43,283 nucleotides of DNA from contig JASHQB010000159.1 of NCBI GenBank assembly GCA_030037775.1, positions 1 to 43,283 on the forward strand, given 5' to 3'. The translations under genes and the position numbers were made by a program. Under the pieces are notes generated by a model. That model did not search any database. It had not been told where the DNA came from and was given only the letters and a program-made list of their open reading frames with translations. Origin of the DNA: Candidatus Acidiferrales bacterium. GTDB lineage: Bacteria > Acidobacteriota > Terriglobia > Acidiferrales > UBA7541. This document shows positions 7,838 through 16,932 of this stretch, piece after piece (position 1 is the stretch's first letter; the number at the start of each line of letters is the position of its first letter).

Positions 7838-8662
7838 ATGCAATTTGTGGATTTGAACCTGGCACGGCGAGTGGAACTCGCCGAAGCTCACATTGGCGAA
7901 TCGCTTGTCGTTTCGATGCAGCAGCGAATGCCGGAATCTCGAGCGGCCTCAGAACACATCGCGGGCGGGATCGCGACCTTCACGGGAGTCGACTCGCCCA
8001 TTTCGCAAGTCATCGGCGCGGGTCTCGATGGCGACGTCACGGAAACCGAGCTCGACCGCCTGGAAGAGTTCTTCAAAATGCGCGGCGCTCCGGCGATTCT
8101 TGAACTATCGACTTTCGCTGCGCCGTCGTTCGTGGAAATGCTGAAGCGCCGGCGCTACACGATTGTCGAATTTTCGCATGTGCTGCTGCGAAAGTGTGAA
8201 CGCAGCGAAGAATTCTCTGCGCCGCCGCACGAAATTGCGATTCGTGAGGTACGCGCGAGGGCGCATGCAGAAGAAGCGAAGCTCTACACCGACACGGTCG
8301 CCAGGGGATTCGCTGAATTTCTCGCGCCGACGCAAGACCTGCTCGATGTCGTGGAAGGATTCTGCTACGACCCGCACGGCCAGTGCTTTCTTTCGTCCGT
8401 GAATGGACGGCCCGCGGGCGGTGGTGCCGCAGCGCTTTTGGGCGGGATCGGAACGCTCGGCGGCGCAAGCGTGCTTCCCGAATTTCGTGGTCGAGGGGTG
8501 CAATCTGCGCTGATCGCGGCGCGGATGAAATGGCTCGCGAACCAAGACTGCGAATGGTTCGCAACGGTGACGCATCCCGGCAGCGCGTCTCACCGGAACA
8601 TGGAACGTTTCGGATTTCGCTTGGCCTACGCACGAACAAAGGTGATTCGCACGTGGGCGTGA
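7838..8662 (+). CDS. GNAT family N-acetyltransferase
   Basis: A 274-residue protein with a C-terminal GNAT domain. The acetyl-CoA-binding motif A is visible as LPEFRGRGVQSALIAARM (around residues 210-228), followed by a typical C-terminal strand with HRNMERFGFRLAYAR. The N-terminal 120 residues are poorly conserved GNAT-like sequence. The acceptor substrate is unknown. The ATG at 7838 is eight bases after GGAGG (7825-7829); a GTG one codon upstream is also possible. It converges on the B12-binding subunit gene. Confidence 0.82.
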   Translation: MQFVDLNLARRVELAEAHIGESLVVSMQQRMPESRAASEHIAGGIATFTGVDSPISQVIGAGLDGDVTETELDRLEEFFKMRGAPAILELSTFAAPSFVEMLKRRRYTIVEFSHVLLRKCERSEEFSAPPHEIAIREVRARAHAEEAKLYTDTVARGFAEFLAPTQDLLDVVEGFCYDPHGQCFLSSVNGRPAGGGAAALLGGIGTLGGASVLPEFRGRGVQSALIAARMKWLANQDCEWFATVTHPGSASHRNMERFGFRLAYARTKVIRTWA

Positions 8663-8704
8663 TGCCAGCGCGAAAGCCCGCCAAGGCGAGCAAGACGCGG
8701 AGTT

Positions 8705-9142
8705 CTACGCCCTCTGCGTGGCGGGGAAGCGCTTGCGGATGAACTCCACAATATCCTGAGTGGACGTCCCGGGGAGAAAAACTTCGGCGATGCCGCCTTT
8801 CTTGAGCGCAGGAATGTCCGCCTCCGGAATGATTCCGCCAATCAGGACGGTGACGTCGTTCATCCCTTTTTCGCGCAGCAGTTCCATCAAGCGGGGGCAA
8901 AGCGCGTTGTGTGCGCCCGAGAGAATCGACAGGCCGATGACATCGACGTCCTCTTGCACGGCGGCGGATGCGATCATCTCTGGCGTCTGCCGCAAGCCGG
9001 TATAAATCACTTCCATGCCTGCGTCGCGCAACGCTCGCGCGATCACCTTTGCGCCACGGTCGTGCCCGTCGAGGCCCGGCTTGGCGATCAGCACCCGTAT
9101 TTTCTTGTCACTCATAGAGCGCGCCAGCGAGTCACCAAGCAT
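8705..9142 (-). CDS. Cobalamin-binding subunit of methylmalonyl-CoA mutase type
   Basis: A 145-residue B12-binding domain protein, homologous to the C-terminal part of methylmalonyl-CoA mutase. The base-off/His-on motif DGHDRG is present (residues 25-30, with His27 the cobalt ligand), followed by [10 protein letters not shown] and [10 protein letters not shown] from the cobalamin fold. The large catalytic subunit is absent and no partner lies next to it, so the two-subunit mutase would be assembled from distant genes. The ATG at 9142 has GAGGAG six bases upstream; a second in-frame ATG at 9115 starts closer to the domain. It could also serve a related mutase such as isobutyryl-CoA or ethylmalonyl-CoA mutase. 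Confidence 0.9.
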   Translation of the reverse strand: MLGDSLARSMSDKKIRVLIAKPGLDGHDRGAKVIARALRDAGMEVIYTGLRQTPEMIASAAVQEDVDVIGLSILSGAHNALCPRLMELLREKGMNDVTVLIGGIIPEADIPALKKGGIAEVFLPGTSTQDIVEFIRKRFPATQRA

Positions 9143-9217
9143 ACTTAACTCCTCGCGATTTGTGTAGCACAGAGCTCCAGCGATTTTCCTTCGCTGGGCG
9201 AAGCGAGCAGCGACACG

Positions 9218-9226
9218 TGGTAAAAT
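9218..9226 (+). promoter_or_regulatory. Candidate extended -10 promoter upstream of the heptose-phosphate adenylyltransferase gene
   Basis: TGGTAAAAT is an extended -10 element about 100 bases before the TTG start at 9328. The -35 region is poor. Confidence 0.3.
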
Positions 9227-9327
9227 CAAAGCGCGGCCTGATTATCATGGGCAGCTTAACGCGGACAGGCTGGGCATGGCGTTTGTTGGACATGTTTGGC
9301 CGGTGACCTGTTCGCGCTGGGGACTCG

Positions 9328-9804
9328 TTGGGAATCGTCGTTACGCAGGATGAATTGCTGAGCAGGGTGGCCGATGCCAAGCGCACCGGGCGCCGAGTTG
9401 TGTTTACGAATGGCTGTTACGACCTGCTGCACCCTGGCCACACACGCCTTCTGGAACAAGCCCGCGACCTTGGCGACATTCTGATTCTCGCGCTGAACAG
9501 CGACCTTAGCGTGCGCGAGAACAAGGGCGCCGGCCGCCCCATCGTCGACGAAGCCGAGCGCGCGGAAGTGGCCGCGGCGCTTGCCAGCGTGGATTATGTG
9601 GTGCTGTTTGATGAACCGACGCCACGTGAAATCATCGCGCGCGTCTTGCCTGATGTGCTGGTGAAGGGCGGCGACTGGGGCCCGAACGAAATCATCGGCC
9701 GCGAGGAAGTGGAAGCGGCGGGCGGCCGCGTCGTGTCCATTCCTTTCGAGCCGGGATATTCCACGTCGTCGATTATCGAGCGCATTTCGAAAATCCCGTC
9801 ATGA
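9328..9804 (+). CDS. rfaE2: D-glycero-beta-D-manno-heptose 1-phosphate adenylyltransferase (stand-alone HldE C-terminal domain)
   Basis: A 158-residue nucleotidyltransferase transferring AMP to heptose 1-phosphate in ADP-heptose synthesis for lipopolysaccharide core. The signature [11 protein letters not shown] (residues 28-38) contains the ATP-binding Hx[13 protein letters not shown], the [12 protein letters not shown] block and the [12 protein letters not shown]-terminus match the RfaE domain II family. There is no fused kinase domain, so HldA or an equivalent would be separate. The start is a TTG preceded by GGGGA. Its stop overlaps the mfd ATG (ATGA). Confidence 0.9.
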   Translation: MGIVVTQDELLSRVADAKRTGRRVVFTNGCYDLLHPGHTRLLEQARDLGDILILALNSDLSVRENKGAGRPIVDEAERAEVAAALASVDYVVLFDEPTPREIIARVLPDVLVKGGDWGPNEIIGREEVEAAGGRVVSIPFEPGYSTSSIIERISKIPS

Positions 9805-12800
9805 TTCTCCCTATCGTTGCTGAACTGCTTGCGCGCATCGGGCGGCAGCCGGAAGTCGAAGAGGCCTTCGACCGGCTGCGGCGCGGCGGCCCCGCTCAGG
9901 CGGGCAAGCGCGACGTCACGCTCTCCGGCTTGACCGATCCAGCGAAAGCGCTGATTGCGGCCCTGGCAGTGCAATCCCTTCTGAGGCCTGCTGTTTTCCT
10001 GGTTGAGACAAATGAACGAGCAGACGAGTTTTATCCGTTGGCGCAATATTTTCTGCGTGCGCTGGGGAAGACGAATGCGCAAGTCATGGTGCTGCCGGCA
10101 CAGGAAGTTTTGCCCTACGACCACCAGTCGCCGCACGCGGAAATCTCCGAAGCGCGCGCTTCGGCGCTCTGGCGGCTGACGAGCGGCGAAGCAGACTTAG
10201 TGATCGCACCAGTGACCGCCGCGGTGTGGCGGCTCCGCGAACCACAGTTCTACAGCAGCCTGGCGCTTGGGCTGGCGCGCGGGGAAGACATTCCGCGTGA
10301 GGAATTTTTGCAGCACATCGCAAGCGTGGGGTACGAATCTACGGAGACGGTGGAAATGCCGGGACAGTTTGCTGTTCGCGGCGGAATCGTCGACGTGTTT
10401 CCCCCGGAGGCGGCGCGTCCGGTGCGGCTGGAATTGCTGGGCGACACGCTCGAATCGATTCGCGAATTCGATCCCAATACACAGCGCTCCACCAATCCGC
10501 TGGAGCGCGTCACGCTTTTGCCCCTTGCCGATTATCCGCGCACGGCCGAGCAGCTCGAGCGTCTGCGCGAGCTGGTTGTGGCAGGCGAGGCGGGGCTTGG
10601 AGTGCGGTCGGCGGCGGAAGGCTCGGAACCTCCTGCGGGATTTTATCCCGGATGGGAATTCCAGACGTCGGTGGCGCGGGAGCGGCAATCGCATCTCTTG
10701 CGGCTGCGGGAAAATATCTTTGTCATCGAAGACGAGCCCGACGTACTCGAAGCCGCGTTGGAAAAATATCGGGAGAGGTTTGCGGAGGCGGCCGCGGAGG
10801 ACGCTGGCATGCCGCCGCCAGAGAACTATGTCTTGACCGCTGAGGAATGGCAAGGGGCGCGGCGAGCGATCCCGCGCATAGGATTCGAGCACCTGGCCGC
10901 CGAGAAATCGGAGGGGGAGAACTTCACGCTCTTGACTCGACCCACCGCGCGATACCACGGAAACGTGCCGGCCTTCATGGCAGAGCTGAAGGGGCGCTTG
11001 AGCGCGGGCGAGCGCGTACTGCTGAGCGCAGCCAGCACGGGCGAGATTGAGCGGCTGGCGGATTTGTGTCACGAATTCGAGCTTCCCTTTGCGCTCGGCG
11101 AGTTGGGGCAGGGCGCAACGGCCGCGCGGCTGGTGGACGAATCGAGCGGAGGCAGCGTGCCAGCTGCCGTTTTGGTGAAAGCGCCGATGGAGGAAGGCGT
11201 CGAGTTCGTGGCTGCAAAACTTTCGATCATCGGCAATTCGGATCTGTTTGAGACCGTCACGCCTGCGGCGATGCGGGCGCGGACCCGGCCAAAGACCGCC
11301 GGCTTCTTCAGCGATTTTTCAGAATTGAAGGCGGGCGACTTCGTGGTGCACGTGGATCACGGGATTGGGCGATTCCAAGGGCTGCGGCAGGTGAACGTCG
11401 ATGGAGTGAACGGCGAATTTCTGCAGCTGGAATATGCCGACGAGGCAAGGCTGTACGTTCCGCTGACGCGACTGGATCTCGTGCAGAAGTATCAGTCGCT
11501 CGGCGATGCTGCGCCGCGGTTGGACAAGCTTGGTTCGCAGGCGTGGGAAGCGCGCAAGTCTCGCGTGCGAAAATCCGTGAACGATATGGCGGAGCGTTTG
11601 CTGAAGCTGTATGCGGAGCGCAGGCTGGCGAAAGGGCACGCCTTTCCCACGGACACGCCCTGGCAAGGTGAATTCGAGGATGCCTTCGAGTTTCAGGAAA
11701 CGACCGATCAGGATCGCGCGATCGAGGACGTGAAACGCGACCTCGAGAGCGGTCAACCGATGGATCGGCTCCTCTGTGGCGACGTGGGGTATGGGAAAAC
11801 GGAAGTGGCCATGCGAGCGGCCTTCAAAGTTGCTGCCGATTCGAAACAAGTCGCGGTACTGGCACCAACGACAGTGCTCGCGTTCCAGCATCACGATACT
11901 TTTCGTCGGCGCTTTGCGGCGTTTCCGGTGAAGATCGCGATGCTCAGCCGTTTTCAAAATCCGCGCGAGCAGAAACGCATTCTTGCGGATTTGGAAGCGG
12001 GGAAAATCGATATTGTCGTCGGCACACACCGACTGCTCTCCAAAGATGTGAAGTTTCAGGATTTGGGATTGTTGGTCGTGGACGAGGAGCAACGATTTGG
12101 GGTGGCGCACAAGGAGCGCATCAAGGAGATGCGAAAAAATGTCGACGTGCTGACGATGTCGGCGACGCCGATTCCACGCACGCTGCACCTCTCGCTGGTC
12201 GGATTGCGTGACATGTCGGTGATCGAGACCCCGCCGAAAGACCGACTGGCGATTCAGACGGTGGTCGCGCCATTCGATAAAGGCTTAGTCCGGCGCGCGA
12301 TTCTGGAGGAAATGGCCCGTGGCGGTCAGGTGTTTTTCGTGCACAACCGGGTAGAATCGATCGCTTCACTGGCGACCATGGTGCAGGAGTTGGTGCCCAG
12401 GGCGCGGATTGTCGTCGGGCATGGCCAGATGGGCGAAGCGGAGCTGAGCCGGGTGATGATGAAGTTCATTCGGCACGAAGCGGACGTGCTGGTCGCGACG
12501 ACGATTATAGAGAACGGGTTGGACATTCCAAACGCGAACACCATCATCATCAACCGCGCTGACCGCTTTGGGCTTGCGGAGCTATATCAACTGCGCGGGC
12601 GCGTGGGGCGCTCGAGTCATCGTGCCTACGCATACTTGCTGGTGCCGCCGGAAGTCTCTCTATCGGGGCTTGCGCGGCAGCGACTGGCGGCGCTGAAGGA
12701 GTTCAGCGATCTCGGCGCGGGATTTCGCATCGCGGCGCTCGATTTGGAATTACGCGGTGCAGGAAACATGCTTGGCCGCGAGCAACACGGACATATCGAG

Positions 12801-13316
12801 TCGGTGGGCTTTGATATGTACTGCCAGATGCTCGAGCGCGCTGTTTCGGAACGCAAAGGGGAGGCGGTGGCGCCAGAGCGGCGGGCAACAATCAATTTGG
12901 GCATGGACATCCGCATCTCACCGGATTACATCGAAAGTGAAAGTTCGCGGCTACGCGTATATAAACGCATCGCGGGTGCGGACACGGAGGATGCGCGCAA
13001 GGAAATTCTGGCGGAGTTGCGTGACCGCTTCGGGCCGCCTCCGCCGGCGGTGGAAAATCTTCTGGAGTATGCTTTGCTGAAGGCGCTGGCGGAAAAATCG
13101 CTGGTGGCGTCCATCGAGCGGCGAGGTGAACGGGTGGCGATTCGTTGGCATGACGATACGCCGGTCAAGCCGGAGCAACTGGTGAAATTGATCCGCGCGC
13201 GAAAAGATATGCGGCTCGATCCCGCCGGCACTTTGTGGATAGAGTGGAAGCGCCAGCCGCAAGGGGTTGTACAGGCCGTCAGAAACGTATTGCTACAACT
13301 GGATGGGCGGGGATAA
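9801..13316 (+). CDS. mfd: Transcription-repair coupling factor
   Basis: Mfd is a superfamily 2 DNA translocase that displaces RNA polymerase stalled at lesions and recruits UvrA. At 1171 residues it is full length. The N-terminal UvrB-homology region includes [18 protein letters not shown]. The RNA-polymerase-interacting domain has [15 protein letters not shown] (about residues 513-528). The helicase has Walker [11 protein letters not shown] near residue 657, DEEQ near 760, SATPIPRTL and [11 protein letters not shown]-terminal TRCF domain follows. It overlaps the upstream adenylyltransferase gene by four bases and is followed closely by a surA-like gene whose promoter appears to lie in the mfd 3' end. 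Confidence 0.97.
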   Translation: MILPIVAELLARIGRQPEVEEAFDRLRRGGPAQAGKRDVTLSGLTDPAKALIAALAVQSLLRPAVFLVETNERADEFYPLAQYFLRALGKTNAQVMVLPAQEVLPYDHQSPHAEISEARASALWRLTSGEADLVIAPVTAAVWRLREPQFYSSLALGLARGEDIPREEFLQHIASVGYESTETVEMPGQFAVRGGIVDVFPPEAARPVRLELLGDTLESIREFDPNTQRSTNPLERVTLLPLADYPRTAEQLERLRELVVAGEAGLGVRSAAEGSEPPAGFYPGWEFQTSVARERQSHLLRLRENIFVIEDEPDVLEAALEKYRERFAEAAAEDAGMPPPENYVLTAEEWQGARRAIPRIGFEHLAAEKSEGENFTLLTRPTARYHGNVPAFMAELKGRLSAGERVLLSAASTGEIERLADLCHEFELPFALGELGQGATAARLVDESSGGSVPAAVLVKAPMEEGVEFVAAKLSIIGNSDLFETVTPAAMRARTRPKTAGFFSDFSELKAGDFVVHVDHGIGRFQGLRQVNVDGVNGEFLQLEYADEARLYVPLTRLDLVQKYQSLGDAAPRLDKLGSQAWEARKSRVRKSVNDMAERLLKLYAERRLAKGHAFPTDTPWQGEFEDAFEFQETTDQDRAIEDVKRDLESGQPMDRLLCGDVGYGKTEVAMRAAFKVAADSKQVAVLAPTTVLAFQHHDTFRRRFAAFPVKIAMLSRFQNPREQKRILADLEAGKIDIVVGTHRLLSKDVKFQDLGLLVVDEEQRFGVAHKERIKEMRKNVDVLTMSATPIPRTLHLSLVGLRDMSVIETPPKDRLAIQTVVAPFDKGLVRRAILEEMARGGQVFFVHNRVESIASLATMVQELVPRARIVVGHGQMGEAELSRVMMKFIRHEADVLVATTIIENGLDIPNANTIIINRADRFGLAELYQLRGRVGRSSHRAYAYLLVPPEVSLSGLARQRLAALKEFSDLGAGFRIAALDLELRGAGNMLGREQHGHIESVGFDMYCQMLERAVSERKGEAVAPERRATINLGMDIRISPDYIESESSRLRVYKRIAGADTEDARKEILAELRDRFGPPPPAVENLLEYALLKALAEKSLVASIERRGERVAIRWHDDTPVKPEQLVKLIRARKDMRLDPAGTLWIEWKRQPQGVVQAVRNVLLQLDGRG

Positions 13317-13319
13317 AAT
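13290..13319 (+). promoter_or_regulatory. Candidate promoter at the mfd 3' end for the surA-like gene
   Basis: TTGCTA (13290-13295), an 18-base spacer and TAAAAT (13314-13319), the last overlapping the mfd stop codon. A start near 13326 would put the ATG at 13329 almost at the RNA 5' end. Confidence 0.35.
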
Positions 13320-13322
13320 TCT

Positions 13323-14441
13323 ATGACTATGAAGAGAACGGCATTTGTGGCTGGCGCCGCAGCGATGGCGCTTGCGTTTCCGGTTTTCCTGCATGCTGGC
13401 GGAACGATCGTCGAAGAGATTATCGCCCGCGTCAACAATGACGTCATTACGCTTTCCGACTATCAGAAAGCGGAGGCATCGCTGCATCAGGAAGCGACGC
13501 AAGATTGCGACGGCTGCAGCGAAGACAAAATCAACCAAATGGTGGCGGACGAGCAGAAAAATCTTCTGCGCGACCTGATTGATCGTTCGTTGCTGGTGCA
13601 ACGCGCCAAGGACTTGGACATCAACGTCGATACAGATGTCATCAAAGAGTTGGATTCGCTTCGTCAGCAAAACAGCCTGCCGAGCATGGATGCGCTGGAA
13701 AAGGCAGTCGAAGGCACTGGCGCCAATTGGGAAGATTACAAGGAGCAACTGAAGAGACGGATATTGACGCAGAGGGTGATCCAGCAGGAAGTGGGGCCGA
13801 CTGTCAAGATCTCGAACGACGAAATTCAGAAATACTACGAGGCGCACAAGAGTGAATTCGTCAAGCCGGAGGAAGTGGACATTTCGGGAATTTTCCTCAG
13901 CACAGAAAATAAGTCGCCTCAGGAAGTGGCGGCGATTAAGGAGAAGGCCCAAGCTTTGGAAAAAAGGATCAAAGCCGGTGAAGATTTTGGCGCACTGGCC
14001 AAGCGTTTCTCCGAGGATACGGCGGCGAGTCAAGAAGGAGAGCTGGGGGAATTCAAGCGTGGCGAGATGACTCCGGATATCGAAAACGCCGTGTTTCCAC
14101 TGAAAAGAGGCGACTCGACGGACGTAATGACGGTTGCCAACGGTTTCGAGATTTTCCATGTGAATCAGCGCTTCGAGGCGGGCCTGCAGCCGCTCAGCAA
14201 GGTCGAAGACGATATCGAGGGTCAGCTGTACCAAAGCAGGATTCAGCCCGCGATGCGGGTGTATCTGACTCAATTGCGCAAGGACAGCTACGTCATAGTG
14301 AACGCCGGTTATGTTGATACCGGCGGGGCCTCGAGCAGCAGCGTCATCCAAGAAGTGCCGTACAGCACTGCGAAAGACAAAACCAAGAAGAAGAAAGCGC
14401 CCAAGACCGACCTCGGGGACCCAGGAGATCAAAATCCATGA
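13323..14441 (+). CDS. SurA-like periplasmic peptidyl-prolyl isomerase/chaperone
   Basis: A 372-residue exported foldase. Residues 1-26 form a signal peptide (basic MKR start, hydrophobic core, FLHAGG cleavage region). It is followed by a SurA N-terminal chaperone domain beginning IVARVNNDVITLSDYQ-like (here IIARVNNDVITLSDYQ). One parvulin domain lies around residues 180-280, with AGEDFGALAKRFSED, GELGEFKRGEM and GFEIFHVNQR. SurA of enterobacteria has two parvulin domains, so this is a one-parvulin version. A Lys-rich tail ends the protein. It probably helps outer-membrane protein folding. Two starts, ATG 13323 and ATG 13329, are possible. It overlaps the next gene by ATGA. Confidence 0.87.
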   Translation: MTMKRTAFVAGAAAMALAFPVFLHAGGTIVEEIIARVNNDVITLSDYQKAEASLHQEATQDCDGCSEDKINQMVADEQKNLLRDLIDRSLLVQRAKDLDINVDTDVIKELDSLRQQNSLPSMDALEKAVEGTGANWEDYKEQLKRRILTQRVIQQEVGPTVKISNDEIQKYYEAHKSEFVKPEEVDISGIFLSTENKSPQEVAAIKEKAQALEKRIKAGEDFGALAKRFSEDTAASQEGELGEFKRGEMTPDIENAVFPLKRGDSTDVMTVANGFEIFHVNQRFEAGLQPLSKVEDDIEGQLYQSRIQPAMRVYLTQLRKDSYVIVNAGYVDTGGASSSSVIQEVPYSTAKDKTKKKKAPKTDLGDPGDQNP

Positions 14442-15526
14442 AGTCCGCTTTTGTCGCGGAACTTCAAGATGGCCAAGTGGTTGCCTCGTTTTTTCTGGTC
14501 CGCGAGAAGGAAATTCGGACCTCGGCGAACTCCGGAAAATCGTGGCTGCGCTTGGCCCTTGCCGACCGTACCGGAACGATCGAAGCAAAAATGTGGGATA
14601 ACTTCACCGAGCCGGCGCAGACCTTTGAGTGCGAAGACGTCGTGCGCGTGCGCGGACGAGTCAAGCTCTATCGTGGCGAGCGCGAACTGACAGTCGATCA
14701 GATTCTCCGTGCTGTCGAAGCCGACTACGCGCTGGACGACTTTCTGCCGCACACGAAACAGGACGTTCAGCAACTCTATTCGCAGTTGCGCGAGGAAATT
14801 TCAGCCATACGGAATCCTTGGCTGCATCGTTTGCTGACGTCCTTTTTGGACGATTCGGAATTTGCCGCTAAGTTGAAGCGCGCGCCGGCGGCGATGACCA
14901 TGCACCACGCCTATCTCGGCGGCCTGCTCGAGCACATCGTGAGTCTGTGCGGACTGGCGAAAAAGGTCATGCAGCATTATCCGGAAGTGGATGGGGAATT
15001 GCTGCTGACGGGCATCGTTCTCCACGATATTGGAAAGACGGAGGAGCTTTGCTACAAGCGGGCAATCGGCTACACCGTCGAGGGCCAGTTACTGGGTCAC
15101 ATCGTCATCGGACTGGGTATGGTGCAGCAGAGGATCGCGAAGATTCCGGAGTTTCCGCGCTCCCTGGCGGTGTTGGTCGAGCATTTGATCGTCAGCCATC
15201 ACGGCTCCTACGAGTTTGGTTCGCCGAAGCTGCCGGTGGTCCGCGAAGCTGTTTTGTTGAATCATCTGGATGATTTGGATTCGAAGATGGCCGCCATGCG
15301 CGAGACCCTGAGCCAGGCCAACGCCGAAGAGCTCTGGACCGAGCGCAACGCCGCTCTGCGCCGGAACTTCCTGAACACCGCGGCCTATGTTCGCTCCGAG
15401 GACGCTGGGGAAAGCGGGGTGCCAGCCGCGGCCCGCGTGTCACAGAAGCCCGGAGGCCTTTTCAGCGGCGTGGCTGCAGCAACCGTCACAACCACGGCGC
15501 CAGCTGAACAAAAAGGCAAGGCATGA
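14438..15526 (+). CDS. YhaM-like 3'-5' exoribonuclease with OB-fold and HD domain
   Basis: A 362-residue protein with an N-terminal OB-fold nucleic-acid-binding domain (residues about 10-95, including GTIEAKMWD). A metal-dependent HD phosphohydrolase domain follows, with HHAYLGGLLEH (His156-His166), LHDIGK (His196-Asp197) and LIVSHHGS. This architecture is that of YhaM/Cbf1, a 3'-5' exonuclease acting on RNA and single-stranded DNA. The C-terminal 60 residues are low-complexity. Stop/start overlaps on both sides (ATGA) tie it to the SurA-like and BlaI-like genes. Confidence 0.85.
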   Translation: MKSAFVAELQDGQVVASFFLVREKEIRTSANSGKSWLRLALADRTGTIEAKMWDNFTEPAQTFECEDVVRVRGRVKLYRGERELTVDQILRAVEADYALDDFLPHTKQDVQQLYSQLREEISAIRNPWLHRLLTSFLDDSEFAAKLKRAPAAMTMHHAYLGGLLEHIVSLCGLAKKVMQHYPEVDGELLLTGIVLHDIGKTEELCYKRAIGYTVEGQLLGHIVIGLGMVQQRIAKIPEFPRSLAVLVEHLIVSHHGSYEFGSPKLPVVREAVLLNHLDDLDSKMAAMRETLSQANAEELWTERNAALRRNFLNTAAYVRSEDAGESGVPAAARVSQKPGGLFSGVAAATVTTTAPAEQKGKA

Positions 15527-15933
15527 ACGCCGTCCCAGCAAATACTAACGGAAGTGCGCGCGAAGCCCGGCGGCGCAAGCTGCTCGAGCTTGCCCCGCTC
15601 GAACTGGAGTGCATGACGACGCTTTGGCGCTTGCAAGAAGGCACCGTGCGGGAGATTCGCGAGGCCCTTGCTGCGCGTCGGCCTCGCGCCTATACCACCA
15701 TCATGACCATCATGGACCGCTTGGCCCGCAAACAGATTGTTTCGCGTCATCGAGTCGGCCGCGCCTGGCGCTACCAGGCAAACTTGAGCCGCCACGAGGC
15801 GCGGTCTCACGCCATTGCGCAGGTCGTGGAGAGTTTCTTTGGCGGTTCAGCCGCGGAGCTTCTTGAACATGTTTCCAATGTCGCCGGGGCCCCGGCCTCG
15901 CCCCTCCACGCTAGTGACCCAGCGCTTCGCTAG
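15523..15933 (+). CDS. BlaI/MecI/CopY family winged-helix transcriptional regulator
   Basis: A 136-residue penicillinase-repressor-family regulator. The DNA-binding core runs from LELECMTTLWRLQEG through the recognition helix RAYTTIMTIMDRLARKQIVSR, followed by the wing GRAWRYQANLSRHEA and a dimerisation helix (VVESFFGGSAAELLEHV). These proteins normally repress beta-lactamase or copper genes and are cleaved by a BlaR1/MecR1 sensor. No BlaR1-like gene adjoins it. It is instead coupled by ATGA to the exonuclease gene and lies six bases before a dus gene. The regulated target is unknown. Confidence 0.87.
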   Translation: MNAVPANTNGSAREARRRKLLELAPLELECMTTLWRLQEGTVREIREALAARRPRAYTTIMTIMDRLARKQIVSRHRVGRAWRYQANLSRHEARSHAIAQVVESFFGGSAAELLEHVSNVAGAPASPLHASDPALR

Positions 15934-15939
15934 CTTGCA

Positions 15940-16920
15940 ATGTTTCCCCACGAACTAAAGATCCGAAATCTAACGCTGCGGCCAGCGACGCTGCTGGCGC
16001 CGATGGCTGGCGTGACGGACACGAATTTCCGCCGCGTGATTCGGGGCCTCGGTGGATGTGGCTTGATTATGACCGAGTTTACCAGCGCCGAGGGCGTGAC
16101 GCGCAGTGCGGCAAAAACACTGCGTTACTTGTACTACGACGCGGACGAACGCCCCATCGCTGCGCAGCTCTTCGGCGCAGAGCCGGGAGTGATGGCCGCA
16201 GCCGCCGCGCTGGTTGAAGACTTGGGATTCGATCAGGTGGACATCAATTTGGGCTGCCCCGCGAAGAAAGTGGTGAAGTGCGGTGGCTCGGGATTATTGC
16301 GGGATCTCAAGCAGCTTGAATCCGTGCTTGCAGCAGTGCGTGCAGCCGTGAAAATTCCGCTGACCATCAAAATGCGCTCCGGCTGGGACGACGCGAGCGT
16401 CGTGGCCGTAGAAGTGGCGCGCATGGCGGAAGAAATCGGCATCGAGGCCGTCGCCGTGCACCCGCGAACGCGCGCTCAGGGATATTCCGGACAAGCGGAC
16501 TGGAGCGTGATCGCGCGCGTAAAGCAAGCTGTCAGAATTCCGGTGATTGGTAATGGGGACATCCGCTTGCCCGAAGACGCTGAACGAATGGTTGCGCAAA
16601 CGGGTTGCGACGCCGTAATGATTGGCCGCACGGCTGCCACGAATCCGTGGATTTTCCGGCAAATGGAGCAGTATTTTTCGGCAGGTCATTACGATCAGCC
16701 GAGCGAAGCGGATCGCTATCGCCTGCTCGCGGATTATTTTCGCAGCCTGATTGCCGCCGAGCTGCCCGACGCGATCGGGAAGATGAAGCAATTTGCCTGC
16801 TGGTTCACGCACGGCGTCAGGAATGGAAGCGAGCTGCGGCATCGAGTGCATTCCTCGCGCATGCCGGAAGAAGTGCTGCAGCGAGTAGATGAATTTTTTG
16901 CTGGCGTAGTAAAGAACTGA
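15940..16920 (+). CDS. dusB: tRNA-dihydrouridine synthase (DusB type)
   Basis: A 326-residue FMN-dependent TIM-barrel enzyme reducing uridine to dihydrouridine in the tRNA D-loop. LAPMAGVTDTNFRR near the N-terminus, AAQLFGAEP, and DINLGCPAKKV with the catalytic Cys106 are family hallmarks. So are the KMRSGWDD, VHPRTRAQGYSG and GNGDIRLPEDA segments binding FMN and RNA. The length is normal. It follows the BlaI-like gene by six bases and converges on rsmI. Confidence 0.94.
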   Translation: MFPHELKIRNLTLRPATLLAPMAGVTDTNFRRVIRGLGGCGLIMTEFTSAEGVTRSAAKTLRYLYYDADERPIAAQLFGAEPGVMAAAAALVEDLGFDQVDINLGCPAKKVVKCGGSGLLRDLKQLESVLAAVRAAVKIPLTIKMRSGWDDASVVAVEVARMAEEIGIEAVAVHPRTRAQGYSGQADWSVIARVKQAVRIPVIGNGDIRLPEDAERMVAQTGCDAVMIGRTAATNPWIFRQMEQYFSAGHYDQPSEADRYRLLADYFRSLIAAELPDAIGKMKQFACWFTHGVRNGSELRHRVHSSRMPEEVLQRVDEFFAGVVKN

Positions 16921-16932
16921 GGGCTGGGAGTC

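Noticed and set aside
9247-9306. 19-codon ORF in the leader of the heptose-phosphate adenylyltransferase gene
   Set aside because: No ribosome site precedes it and the peptide has no distinctive feature; kept only as a remark.
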